From DASPLH01 sp035627675 (GTDB lineage Bacteria > Acidobacteriota > Terriglobia > Terriglobales > Acidobacteriaceae): a stretch of 7,558 nucleotides of DNA. The DNA is taken from the NCBI GenBank assembly GCA_035627675.1, contig DASPLH010000238.1, forward strand, positions 1-7,558, in the 5' to 3' direction. Under the pieces are notes generated by a model. It was not told where the DNA came from. It made no database searches and was given only the letters and a program-made list of their open reading frames with translations. The translations under genes were made by a program, and so were the position numbers. Below are positions 1 to 6,341 of the stretch, piece after piece; the first letter of the stretch is position 1, and the number at the start of each line of letters is the position of its first letter.

Positions 1-90
1 TTGTGGGCCGAAGAACTGCCAGCGCTGTGACATCCCGCGACCGCGATCGCTGGGCGGCCTAAGCAGCAACCCAACCTCAGTTCAGAACCA

Positions 91-115
91 GAAGCCCGCC
101 GTGTAGGCGGGCTTC
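91..115 (+). terminator. Strong GC hairpin, probable terminator of an upstream gene
   Basis: A perfect 10-bp stem (GAAGCCCGCC at 91-100 pairing with GGCGGGCTTC at 106-115) closes a 5-base loop. The bases after it (GTCGCAGC) are not T-rich, so it is not a canonical intrinsic terminator. Its position after the last open plus-strand frames and before a convergent minus-strand gene still makes transcript end or 3' end protection the likeliest role. It could work in both directions. Confidence 0.55.
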
Positions 116-166
116 GTCGCAGCAACATGGGTGCTCTACGCGCTCGCGGCAGCACCGAACATCCCC

Positions 167-190
167 ACCCTCTCGCTACGCGAGAAGGGT
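167..190. repeat. REP-like imperfect palindrome
   Basis: ACCCTCTCGC (167-176) pairs with GCGAGAAGGGT (180-190) around a 3-base loop, with a single bulged A. Flanking C-runs and G-runs (CCCC before, AGGG after) could extend the pairing. It has no T-tract and lies between two convergent transcription units. That is typical of dispersed intergenic palindromes, and from memory it resembles repeats common in Acidobacteriota genomes. Only one copy is visible here, so the repeat call is inference. Confidence 0.4.
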
Positions 191-224
191 AGGGCACCCG
201 GCCAAAGACTCTCGGTTTCTCCGA

Positions 225-974
225 TTAGCCTTTTTCCGATTTTCCGATTGGCAGGAGCTTCATGTCCTCCGACGCCTGCTTCAGGTCCTCGAAACGGCCC
301 AGGTCGCGCCAGTAGTATTCGTCGGCACGGAAAGCAACGATCCTGTCGCCCTCGGACGCCAGCCGCAGATACGTGTCGATGATGGAGAACACTCCGTCCT
401 CTTTCATTCTCGTCAGCAGCCGGGGAGAGATCACGTGAACGCCCGAGAACGCCAGCGGCTGCCTCTCCTCTAAATTCCTGACGATCTCATTCGCATCGGC
501 GATCCTGCGCCCGCATAGCTGTCCGTCGGTGTCGAACAGCAGCTGTCGAGAGCTTTTCCTCTGCTGGACTGCCAGTGTCGCCAACGCTCCCCGTTGCAGG
601 TGAAAACGCACCATGCGCCCAAGGTCAATCGTGCTGGCGATGTCTACGTTGTGCAGCACGAACGGCTCTTCCCGTGAATCGCCCAGGAAGAAGTAGCCGG
701 CCTTCTTCAACCCACCGCCGGTATCCAGCAGCTGGTCTTCGCGGGAAACCTCGATGTGCATGCCGAAGTTGTCATTCGCCCGCAGGTACTCGATGACCAT
801 GTCGGCGAAGTGATGGACGTTGACGATGACATCGCCGATCCCGAATGCCCGCAGGCGCGTCAACGTGATCTCCAGCAGCGTTCGGCCATTCACTTCCACC
901 AGCGCCTTGGGACGATCGTTCGTCAGTGGACGCAGTCGCGTGCCGAGGCCCGCCGCAAGCACCATTGCCCTCAT
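225..974 (-). CDS. murU: MurU-like sugar-1-phosphate nucleotidyltransferase
   Basis: This 249-residue protein is a single-domain nucleotidyltransferase (NTP_transferase fold). It probably makes UDP-MurNAc or a related UDP-sugar from the anomeric sugar phosphate and UTP in the cytoplasm. The nucleotide-binding signature LAAGLGTRLRPLT spans residues 6-18, followed by the catalytic-type lysine in RPKAL (K23), the LDTGGGLK loop (83-90), and LHNVD with the metal-binding aspartate D111. WRDLGRFEDL near 222-231 matches the conserved second metal-site segment. The length fits MurU rather than longer GlmU or RmlA proteins. The start ATG overlaps the stop of the upstream kinase gene (ATGA, 971-974), so the pair should be co-translated; in Pseudomonas, AmgK and MurU act in sequence in peptidoglycan sugar recycling. 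The fold is certain. The exact substrate is inferred from context, and a mannose-1-phosphate or other NDP-sugar enzyme is the alternative. Confidence 0.85.
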   Translation of the reverse strand: MRAMVLAAGLGTRLRPLTNDRPKALVEVNGRTLLEITLTRLRAFGIGDVIVNVHHFADMVIEYLRANDNFGMHIEVSREDQLLDTGGGLKKAGYFFLGDSREEPFVLHNVDIASTIDLGRMVRFHLQRGALATLAVQQRKSSRQLLFDTDGQLCGRRIADANEIVRNLEERQPLAFSGVHVISPRLLTRMKEDGVFSIIDTYLRLASEGDRIVAFRADEYYWRDLGRFEDLKQASEDMKLLPIGKSEKG

Positions 975-2398
975 CGATCCATGCTCTCCAACTCGCGGTG
1001 GTGCACTACAACCTCCACTCCGTTCTTCTCGCGCAGGTGCCTTGCGAGGCGTTCAGCAAAGTACACCGAGCGGTGCTGGCCGCCGGTGCAGCCGAACGAA
1101 ACCGCCAGGCACTTAAAGCCGCGCCGCTGGTATTCCTGCACGCTCGCGTCCACCAGCGAGGTCACGCTGGACATGAACTGATGCGCCGTCTGCTGCCGCT
1201 CGAGGTACTCGACGACGGCCGGGTCCTTGCCCGTAAGAGCCTTGAACTGCTGTTCGCGCCCCGGGTTCGGGATTGCGCGCGCGTCAAAAACGAATCCGCC
1301 CCCGTGTCCCGAATCGTCCTTCGGCATGCCGCGATGGAACGAGAAACTCGTGATCCGCACCGTCAGGTGTTCCGGTTCCGGAGCGGTGCCATAGAGCTTT
1401 TCCGAGCCGAGCATCGTGCGGAAGGCGTCCATCAACGCCGGTAGAGCGATGGGCAATTCGACATGGTGTTGCAGCCAGCGCAGGTTCTTCAGCGCGTACG
1501 GCACGCTCTGGAGGAAGTGCGGCTTGCGTTCGTAAAAGCCGCGGAATCCATATGCGCCCAGCGCCTGCATGATGCGCACGTAAACGTACGCGTAGTAGTG
1601 GTGAAGGAAGGCGTCGCGCCCGACATCCACGTGCCGGGCCAGCGTGTCCAGGTAGTGATCGAGCAGTTGCTGGCGCAGCCCCGGCAGAAGGTCGGCCTTG
1701 GCGTCATAGAGCAGGGAAGCGATGTCGTATTGCAGCGCGCCTCTGCGTCCGCCCTGGTAATCAACGAACCACGGTTTGCCTCCGCGCAGCATGATGTTGC
1801 GCGACTGGAAGTCGCGATACAGGAAGTAGTCGCGTTCCGCGGTCAGCAGGAATCTGGTAAGTCTGCCGAAGTCGTCCTCGAGCGCCTGCTCGTTGAACGG
1901 AATCCCAGCCAGCCGAAGGAAGTAGTACTTGAAGTAATTCAGGTCCCATGAGATCGACTGCCGGTCGAAGCTGGCGCGCGGATAGCAAACCCGGTAATTC
2001 AGGTCGCGTCCGGCCTCCACCTGGAAGCGCGGCAGTACCTCGACGACGTTGCGATACGCCTCGACCACGGCGGGCGCGACCGTCTCGCCATCCCGGTTGG
2101 CCGAAAGGAACTCGAAGAGCGTGGTATCGCCCAGGTCCTCCTCGACGTACGCACCCCGGTCCAGGTCGTGCGCGTAGATCTGCGGTACGGGGAGCCCGTG
2201 CCGTTGGAAGTGCTTCGAGAACTCGATGAAGGCGACATTCTCCTCGCGTACGTCGTACAGGATGCCGATCGCGCTGGCCTTCTCGTTGGCGAGGCGGATG
2301 ATCTTGCGCCCCGAGCCGCCGAGCTGGCCTTGCAGCGGCTGCACTCGCTCGACGGGTGACTGGAAATGCTGCTCGAAGAGTTGTTTGAGGACGTCCAT
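971..2398 (-). CDS. AmgK-like sugar kinase fused to RapZ C-terminal domain
   Basis: This 475-residue fusion has an aminoglycoside-phosphotransferase-fold kinase (about 1-335) followed by a RapZ C-terminal domain (about 345-470). In the kinase, RDFQSRN (195-201) is the catalytic loop with D196, and VDYQGG (212-217) supplies the metal-binding D213. AmgK kinases of this fold phosphorylate MurNAc or GlcNAc at the anomeric carbon. The second domain carries the RapZ hallmarks FVFDARAIPNPG (369-380), LTGKDPAV (388-395) and FGCTGGQHRSV (435-445). The P-loop ATPase half of RapZ is absent: no Walker A motif is visible. The start at 2398 is preferred because homology begins at MDVLKQLF and the sequence upstream looks non-coding. 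The ribosome site there is weak, and a GTG at 2449 with AGGTG upstream is possible. The downstream MurU-like gene overlaps by 4 bases, making a salvage operon with a likely amino-sugar-sensing module. Both domains are clear; substrate and sensing are inferred. Confidence 0.88.
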   Translation of the reverse strand: MDVLKQLFEQHFQSPVERVQPLQGQLGGSGRKIIRLANEKASAIGILYDVREENVAFIEFSKHFQRHGLPVPQIYAHDLDRGAYVEEDLGDTTLFEFLSANRDGETVAPAVVEAYRNVVEVLPRFQVEAGRDLNYRVCYPRASFDRQSISWDLNYFKYYFLRLAGIPFNEQALEDDFGRLTRFLLTAERDYFLYRDFQSRNIMLRGGKPWFVDYQGGRRGALQYDIASLLYDAKADLLPGLRQQLLDHYLDTLARHVDVGRDAFLHHYYAYVYVRIMQALGAYGFRGFYERKPHFLQSVPYALKNLRWLQHHVELPIALPALMDAFRTMLGSEKLYGTAPEPEHLTVRITSFSFHRGMPKDDSGHGGGFVFDARAIPNPGREQQFKALTGKDPAVVEYLERQQTAHQFMSSVTSLVDASVQEYQRRGFKCLAVSFGCTGGQHRSVYFAERLARHLREKNGVEVVVHHRELESMDR

Positions 2399-2568
2399 GC
2401 TCAGGGTGTCCGGCGATGGCCAAAGCTCGATGATTCGCCAGCTTGGCACAAAGATAACACCTGGCGAACCCGTCGAACCCGGTGCCGTCCGCGCCCTGGT
2501 GGCCCCGTACGCGCTCGCCGGCAACATCGCCCCTGGGGCTTCGCGGGGGGGGGAGCGTTTCTCGCTCC

Positions 2569-2604
2569 ATGCACATCGAGTGCAATTTTCTTGCGCATGT
2601 GCAT
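2569..2604. repeat. 8-bp inverted repeat with 20-base spacer
   Basis: ATGCACAT (2569-2576) is the exact reverse complement of ATGTGCAT (2597-2604). Each arm is followed by a similar string (ATCGAGTGCA and ATCGGATTGCA), so the arms also look partly like direct repeats. The arms lie between the two divergent start codons, about 80-110 bases before the protease -35 box. They could be regulator half-sites, but nothing in the window identifies a regulator. Confidence 0.3.
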
Positions 2605-2631
2605 CGGATTGCATACCGCGGTTCGAGAGAC

Positions 2632-2691
2632 TGACGTGTCCGGTTTCGGTCGCTTGCGCTCCGCGTTTCCAACTTCTCCGTTGACACGTCA
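2632..2691. repeat. 9-bp inverted repeat ending in the -35 box
   Basis: TGACGTGTC (2632-2640) and GACACGTCA (2683-2691) are exact reverse complements 42 bases apart. The right copy sits inside TTGACACGTCAA (2681-2692), itself a near-palindrome overlapping the -35 hexamer of the protease promoter. Two copies of one site flanking the upstream promoter region are compatible with an operator pair. The same GACACGTC core recurs at the tetR promoter (6776-6783). Confidence 0.4.
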
Positions 2692-2709
2692 AGTGCTTTC
2701 GGCTACTTT
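2681..2709 (+). promoter_or_regulatory. Sigma-70 type promoter for the metalloprotease
   Basis: A perfect -35 hexamer TTGACA (2681-2686) is followed by exactly 17 bases and TACTTT (2704-2709), a 4/6 match to the -10 consensus. This is the only well-spaced near-consensus promoter I see between the divergent genes, and it points toward the protease. Transcription would start near 2716. Confidence 0.65.
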
Positions 2710-2874
2710 CCCAAAACTTTAGTAACAAGGGTTCGGGGTCCCATCTGTTCCCCCCACCGGACTCCGCACGACGTTGTGGACGTTTTCATCTGCGCATCTT
2801 TACTCCGGCTTGCCTGCTGTCTTAACGGCTGGCGTGGATTCACGCAGCTTCGGCTCAACAGCTCTGATTACCCT

Positions 2875-2881
2875 GGGGAGG
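2875..2881 (+). promoter_or_regulatory. Ribosome binding site that decides the protease start
   Basis: GGGGAGG ends 12 bases before the ATG at 2894. The spacing is slightly long, but no comparable site precedes the earlier TTG (2774) or GTG (2776) codons. Starting at 2894 also puts a proper signal peptide at the N-terminus, whereas the upstream extension would bury it. Confidence 0.7.
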
Positions 2882-2893
2882 CAGTTCACACAC

Positions 2894-5437
2894 ATGACAT
2901 TCGCAGCGAAGCCGTTCACACACCTGAACCAACTGTTCGTAATCCTGGCATTATGCCTTTGCGGCACATGCTTGCTCGCGATTCCGGCCGCAGCGCAGGA
3001 CCTTCGCGGACAAGACGTGGTACTGGACAAGCAAAACGCCACCATCGATATCGAGGAGGCCCGCGGCGACGACACAATCGCCGCGCAGGGCACGTCGCTG
3101 CGCCGCGGTGGAGATAACTTCCGTTCACCGAAGGCCGCCGATCGCTTCGAACGCCGGCAGAAGGCCCTCGCGCAGAAGATTGCCGGAAAGCAGAGCGGCA
3201 AGGTCGCCGAGGTAGCCAAAGGCCAGTACGTGGAACTCAGCCTGGAGAAGAACGACCGTATCTTCGTGCTGCTAGTCGAGTACGGGACGAAGGCGAGCAC
3301 GAACCCGAACGTTTCCGCCGCTCCCGGCCCGCTCCACAACCAGATCCCCGAGCCGGACCGCGCGGTGGACAACAACACGATCTGGCAGCCCGACTACAAC
3401 TCAGACCACTACCGCAACATGTACTTCACCAAGATGGTGGACTACTACCGTACGCAGTCGTCCGGCCGGTACACCATCAATGGTTCCGTCACCGAATGGG
3501 TGAAGGTGCCTTTCAATGGCCCGCGGTATGGCTCCAACCTCCTGGGAGACGCGGCTGCCTGGACGCTGATCGCCGACGCGATCAACATCTGGACGAGCGA
3601 TCAGCTTGCGTCGGGCAAGACCCTGGACGAAGTGAAGGCATACCTCCAGACGTTCGATACGTGGGATCGCTACGACTACGACCACGACGGCAACTTCGAT
3701 GAGCCGGATGGCTACATCGATCACTTCCAGATCGTCCACTCCGGCGCGGGCGAAGAGACCGGCGGAAGCATTCTCGGAGCCGACGCGATTTGGTCGCACC
3801 GCTGGCAGGCCTGGTACAACCGTGCCGGTATCGACGGTCCGGCGTTCAACAAGGACGGCGGCGTGGAGTTCGGCGGCGGATGGGGCGCAAACCCGACCGG
3901 TTCCACGGCAGGTTCCTCGGGTGCGGCCGTATCCAGCGCAAATCCAACGACGGCCGCTACTGTGACCTACGCGCATTCGCAGAACAGAACCGGCATCTGG
4001 GTCGGTGACTACACCATTCAGCCCGAAAACGGCGGACTCGGCGTCTTCGCGCACGAGTACGGCCACGACCTCGGGCTCCCCGATCACTACGACACCAACG
4101 GCGGCTCCAACTCGACCGGCTTCTGGACCATCATGTCCAGCGGTTCGTACCTTGGCGACGGCACCGTGGACATCGGCGCGAAGCCCGGCGACTTCAATGC
4201 CTGGGACAAGCTGCAACTCGGCTGGCTGAACTACGAGGTTGGCAGCGCGACGGGCTTCTCGAGCCATCGGCTTGGACCCGCCGAGACCAACACCAAAGCG
4301 GCGCAGGCCGTGATCGTTCCCCTGCCGGTGTCCGCCAACGTCTTCTACCTCTATGATCCCGCCGTGGGTTCGCTGGCGTACGGATCCAACGCGTTCTGGG
4401 GAGGCAAGGGCGACAACATCGACACCAACATGGTTCGGCAGATCGCCATTCCGCCCGGAACGACGGCGCTGACCATGCGCCTCAACTACCAGATCGAAAC
4501 CAACTGGGACTACGCCTACGTTTCCATCTCAACCGACAACGGCGCCAACTGGACCAACCTGGCGGGCACGTGGCCGGGAGGCGCGGGCGGAGCGCAGATC
4601 GCACTCACGACGAACTCGAACCCGAACGGTCAGAACTTCGGCAACGGCATTACCGGAACGTCGAACGGTGCCTGGAGACTCGCAACGTTCAACGTGGCGC
4701 CGTACGCCGGACAGACCGTGCTGCTCAGGATCCGTTACTGGACCGATCCGTACGTCAACCACAAAGGCATCATGGCCGATGAGATCACGCTGGGCGGGTT
4801 CTACGATGGCGCCGAGGCGGACACCTCCGCGTGGACCTTCCAGGGATTCAAGGTCACGAAAGGAATCGAGAATTCCAACGCGCCTCACTATTACATCGCG
4901 GAATTCCGCCAGTACCGGACGTACGACGCCGGCCTCCGGACGGGTCCGTACACGTTCGGCGAGTTTGCCTTCCCCGAGCGCGTAACGCACTACCCGTACC
5001 AGGACGGTCTGCTGGTGACGTACTGGGACAGCGGCGAGTCCAACAACAACACCAGCCTGCACCGCGGCGAAGGACTCATCCTCCCGGTTGACGCGCATCC
5101 GGCGCCGTTGCTCCGGAACGTCGAGTACCCCGGGCAGGCGGCGTTCCAATCTCCGTGGTCCAGCACGGTGCAGTCCTACGATTCGACCTTCGGCCTGCAA
5201 CCGACAGACCCGCTCAACCTGCCGTTCTACGGATCGTTCAATGGAAGCTTCTACCAGTTCTATGCGAGCCATCCGTCGCTTCCCGCCGTCCCTGAGTTCA
5301 ACGACCTGAACTCGTATTGGTCGGCGGCAAAGCCGGATGCGGGCGTGATCGTTCCAAACACCGGCACGATCATCCGCGTGGTTTCGTCGAGCACACAAGA
5401 TTCCTTCATGCAGGTGCACGTCGATCACGTGAAGTAA
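2894..5437 (+). CDS. Secreted M6 family zinc metalloprotease (immune inhibitor A-like)
   Basis: This 847-residue protein is a secreted endopeptidase of the immune inhibitor A (M6) family. Residues 1-34 form a Sec signal peptide with a hydrophobic core (about 14-31) and a likely cut after AAA34. A basic, mixed segment up to about 124 looks like a propeptide. The catalytic domain starts near VLLVEY (125). It has a Ca-binding-like loop DYDHDGNFDEPDG (261-273), the zinc motif HEYGHDLGLPD (387-397: H387, E388 catalytic, H391, probable third ligand D397) and a Met-turn-like IMSSG around M414. A beta-sandwich region (about 505-635) matches the InhA C-terminal modules, and the remaining tail is InhA-like too. 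A Ser/Ala/Thr/Gly-rich insert (about 333-357) lies before the zinc motif. I see no cysteine in the mature chain. The gene has its own promoter and terminator. The family call is firm; likely role is extracellular protein degradation. Confidence 0.93.
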   Translation: MTFAAKPFTHLNQLFVILALCLCGTCLLAIPAAAQDLRGQDVVLDKQNATIDIEEARGDDTIAAQGTSLRRGGDNFRSPKAADRFERRQKALAQKIAGKQSGKVAEVAKGQYVELSLEKNDRIFVLLVEYGTKASTNPNVSAAPGPLHNQIPEPDRAVDNNTIWQPDYNSDHYRNMYFTKMVDYYRTQSSGRYTINGSVTEWVKVPFNGPRYGSNLLGDAAAWTLIADAINIWTSDQLASGKTLDEVKAYLQTFDTWDRYDYDHDGNFDEPDGYIDHFQIVHSGAGEETGGSILGADAIWSHRWQAWYNRAGIDGPAFNKDGGVEFGGGWGANPTGSTAGSSGAAVSSANPTTAATVTYAHSQNRTGIWVGDYTIQPENGGLGVFAHEYGHDLGLPDHYDTNGGSNSTGFWTIMSSGSYLGDGTVDIGAKPGDFNAWDKLQLGWLNYEVGSATGFSSHRLGPAETNTKAAQAVIVPLPVSANVFYLYDPAVGSLAYGSNAFWGGKGDNIDTNMVRQIAIPPGTTALTMRLNYQIETNWDYAYVSISTDNGANWTNLAGTWPGGAGGAQIALTTNSNPNGQNFGNGITGTSNGAWRLATFNVAPYAGQTVLLRIRYWTDPYVNHKGIMADEITLGGFYDGAEADTSAWTFQGFKVTKGIENSNAPHYYIAEFRQYRTYDAGLRTGPYTFGEFAFPERVTHYPYQDGLLVTYWDSGESNNNTSLHRGEGLILPVDAHPAPLLRNVEYPGQAAFQSPWSSTVQSYDSTFGLQPTDPLNLPFYGSFNGSFYQFYASHPSLPAVPEFNDLNSYWSAAKPDAGVIVPNTGTIIRVVSSSTQDSFMQVHVDHVK

Positions 5438-5460
5438 CGCCCGGCATCGCACGGCGATTC

Positions 5461-5496
5461 AAGTGGCGGAGCGGCAAAGCTCCGCCACTTTTTCTT
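5461..5496 (+). terminator. Intrinsic terminator of the protease gene
   Basis: A perfect 12-bp GC-rich stem (AAGTGGCGGAGC at 5461-5472 with GCTCCGCCACTT at 5479-5490) closes a 6-base loop and runs directly into TTTCTT. It begins 24 bases after the protease stop codon and is the best intrinsic terminator in the window. Confidence 0.92.
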
Positions 5497-5507
5497 GTGG
5501 CAGCCGC

Positions 5508-6272
5508 ATGCTTCCGCCCGGAATCGTAAACTTCTGCATGGCACTACTCCGGCAAGGACGTAAAGCACTGTCGTTCGGCTCCGTGCTGGTGCGCGCTGTC
5601 GCCGATGCGAGGCGGCGCGGCCTCGGCGGAGCCTCCGCGCTGGAGCGCGCTCTCTGGTTCCACCACTGGAGTCCCGCAGCTCTCAGGGCTTTGAACGTGC
5701 GGGTAGATTTCACCGGAACTCCGCCGCGGTCTGGACTGCTCGTCTCCAACCACCTGAGCTACGTTGACGTGCTGGTGCTCAGTTCCGTCCTGTCCTGCGC
5801 GTTCGTCTCAAAAGACGACGTGGAGCACTGGCCGCTCGTGGGACGCCTCACCGGCCTCGCCGGCACGATCTACATCGACAGGAACTCACGGAACGACACG
5901 CGCCGCATCAACGACACCGTCGTGCGGCGCTTCGCTTCAGGGCAGGTCGTCGTCATCTTCCCCGAGGGTACGAGCACGGATGGCTCGCACGTTCGGCCGT
6001 TCTACCCCTCGCTGCTCCAGTCGGCCATCGACGCCCGCGCGCCCATTACGCCCGCGCACATCGCGTATGAGGTCGAGGGCGGGAACGCGGCGGCGGACGT
6101 CTGCTACTGGGGCGACATGGTTTTCGTCCCCCACTTCTGGAGACTGCTTGGGACCAGGGGCGTTCGGGCCACCGTGCGCTTCGGCACGGCACGCACCTAC
6201 TTGGAGCGGAAGACTGCGTCGCTCGAGACGCGAGAGCAGGTGATAGCCCTCGGCGGGCAACCGGCGCGATAG
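5508..6272 (+). CDS. Lysophospholipid acyltransferase, PlsC family
   Basis: This protein of about 254 residues belongs to the PlsC (1-acyl-glycerol-3-phosphate acyltransferase) family. These enzymes move an acyl chain onto a lysophospholipid at the inner face of the cytoplasmic membrane. The catalytic NHLSYVD motif (HX4D) gives H82 and D87, and the substrate-binding block FPEGTST begins at F151. GTIYIDRNSRND lies between them, as expected for the second block. The start is uncertain. The frame is open back to a GTG at 5463, but that codon is inside the upstream terminator stem. ATG 5508 and ATG 5538 are both plausible and neither has a strong ribosome site; 5538 would still keep both motifs. 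No promoter is visible between the terminator and the gene, so expression may rely on read-through or a weak promoter. The family is clear. The exact acceptor (lysophosphatidate, ornithine lipid or other) is unknown. Confidence 0.87.
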   Translation: MLPPGIVNFCMALLRQGRKALSFGSVLVRAVADARRRGLGGASALERALWFHHWSPAALRALNVRVDFTGTPPRSGLLVSNHLSYVDVLVLSSVLSCAFVSKDDVEHWPLVGRLTGLAGTIYIDRNSRNDTRRINDTVVRRFASGQVVVIFPEGTSTDGSHVRPFYPSLLQSAIDARAPITPAHIAYEVEGGNAAADVCYWGDMVFVPHFWRLLGTRGVRATVRFGTARTYLERKTASLETREQVIALGGQPAR

Positions 6273-6290
6273 CCGGCCGGAACTTCGGTG

Positions 6291-6319
6291 CAAAGAACAA
6301 GGCCGCCGTTCCGGCGGCC
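6291..6319 (-). terminator. Hairpin terminator between convergent genes
   Basis: GGCCGCCG (6301-6308) pairs perfectly with CGGCGGCC (6312-6319) around a 3-base loop. Read on the minus strand the stem is followed by TTGTTCTTT, a T-rich tail, so it best serves the TonB-like gene ending at 6342. It may also stop plus-strand transcripts from the acyltransferase gene, which ends at 6272. Confidence 0.75.
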
Positions 6320-6341
6320 GTTGCAGCTTCGAATACGTCTC

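Larger units (their letters stand above)
1..224. other. Left-edge non-coding stretch
   Basis: I see no confident gene here. All three plus frames close early: frame 1 at base 30, frame 3 at base 62 and frame 2 at base 105. Any of them could be the C-terminal tail of a gene entering from the left, but the visible part is too short to identify. The stretch holds a strong GC hairpin (91-115) and a second palindrome (167-190), described separately. The minus-strand nucleotidyltransferase gene ends at 225, and no minus-strand hairpin with a T-tract lies just beyond it, so its transcription end is not evident. Confidence 0.5.
2399..2893. other. Divergent intergenic region and protease leader
   Basis: These 495 bases separate the minus-strand salvage operon from the plus-strand protease. 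Open frames here are not convincing: reading the minus frame upstream of 2398 gives low-complexity, Arg/Ala/Pro-rich sequence without a good ribosome site. The region holds a G9 tract (2545-2553), a small hairpin (GGAGCG 2552-2557 with CGCTCC 2563-2568), an 8-bp inverted repeat (2569-2604), a 9-bp inverted repeat (2632-2691) and the protease promoter. From the expected start near 2716 to the ATG at 2894, the protease mRNA would carry a leader of roughly 180 bases. For the minus-strand operon I see only a weak -10-like TATCTT on the minus strand at 2451-2456, without a convincing -35. Confidence 0.6.

Noticed and set aside
2..105. Frame-2 reading with a cysteine cluster (CGPKNCQRC) at the left edge
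   Set aside because: It is only 34 codons long, has no visible start, and its stop falls in the loop of the GC hairpin. I could not tell it from chance, nor from a gene tail entering from the left.
926..1951. Plus-strand open frames (172 and 162 codons) opposite the kinase-RapZ gene
   Set aside because: They are complementary shadows of conserved kinase and RapZ coding sequence, with no domain signature.
225..2398. Antibiotic resistance (aminoglycoside phosphotransferase) reading of the kinase
   Set aside because: The fold is shared, but the RapZ fusion and the overlapping MurU-like gene point to cell-wall sugar salvage rather than drug modification.
2399..2728. 110-codon N-terminal extension of the kinase-RapZ protein
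   Set aside because: The added residues look like translated non-coding DNA, have no good ribosome site, and would cross the protease promoter region. Homology begins at the ATG at 2398.
2774..2893. 40-codon N-terminal extension of the protease from a TTG codon
   Set aside because: It lacks a ribosome site and would bury the signal peptide. The ATG at 2894 has GGGGAGG upstream and starts the signal peptide normally.
3401..5452. Long minus-strand open frames (288 and 307 codons) opposite the protease gene
   Set aside because: They are antisense to a well-supported M6 protease, are rich in Val/Arg/Gly as expected from mirrored GC-rich codons, and show no recognisable domain or ribosome site.
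5463..5507. GTG start for the acyltransferase inside the terminator stem
   Set aside because: The codon sits within the 12-bp hairpin that ends the protease transcript, so initiation there is unlikely.
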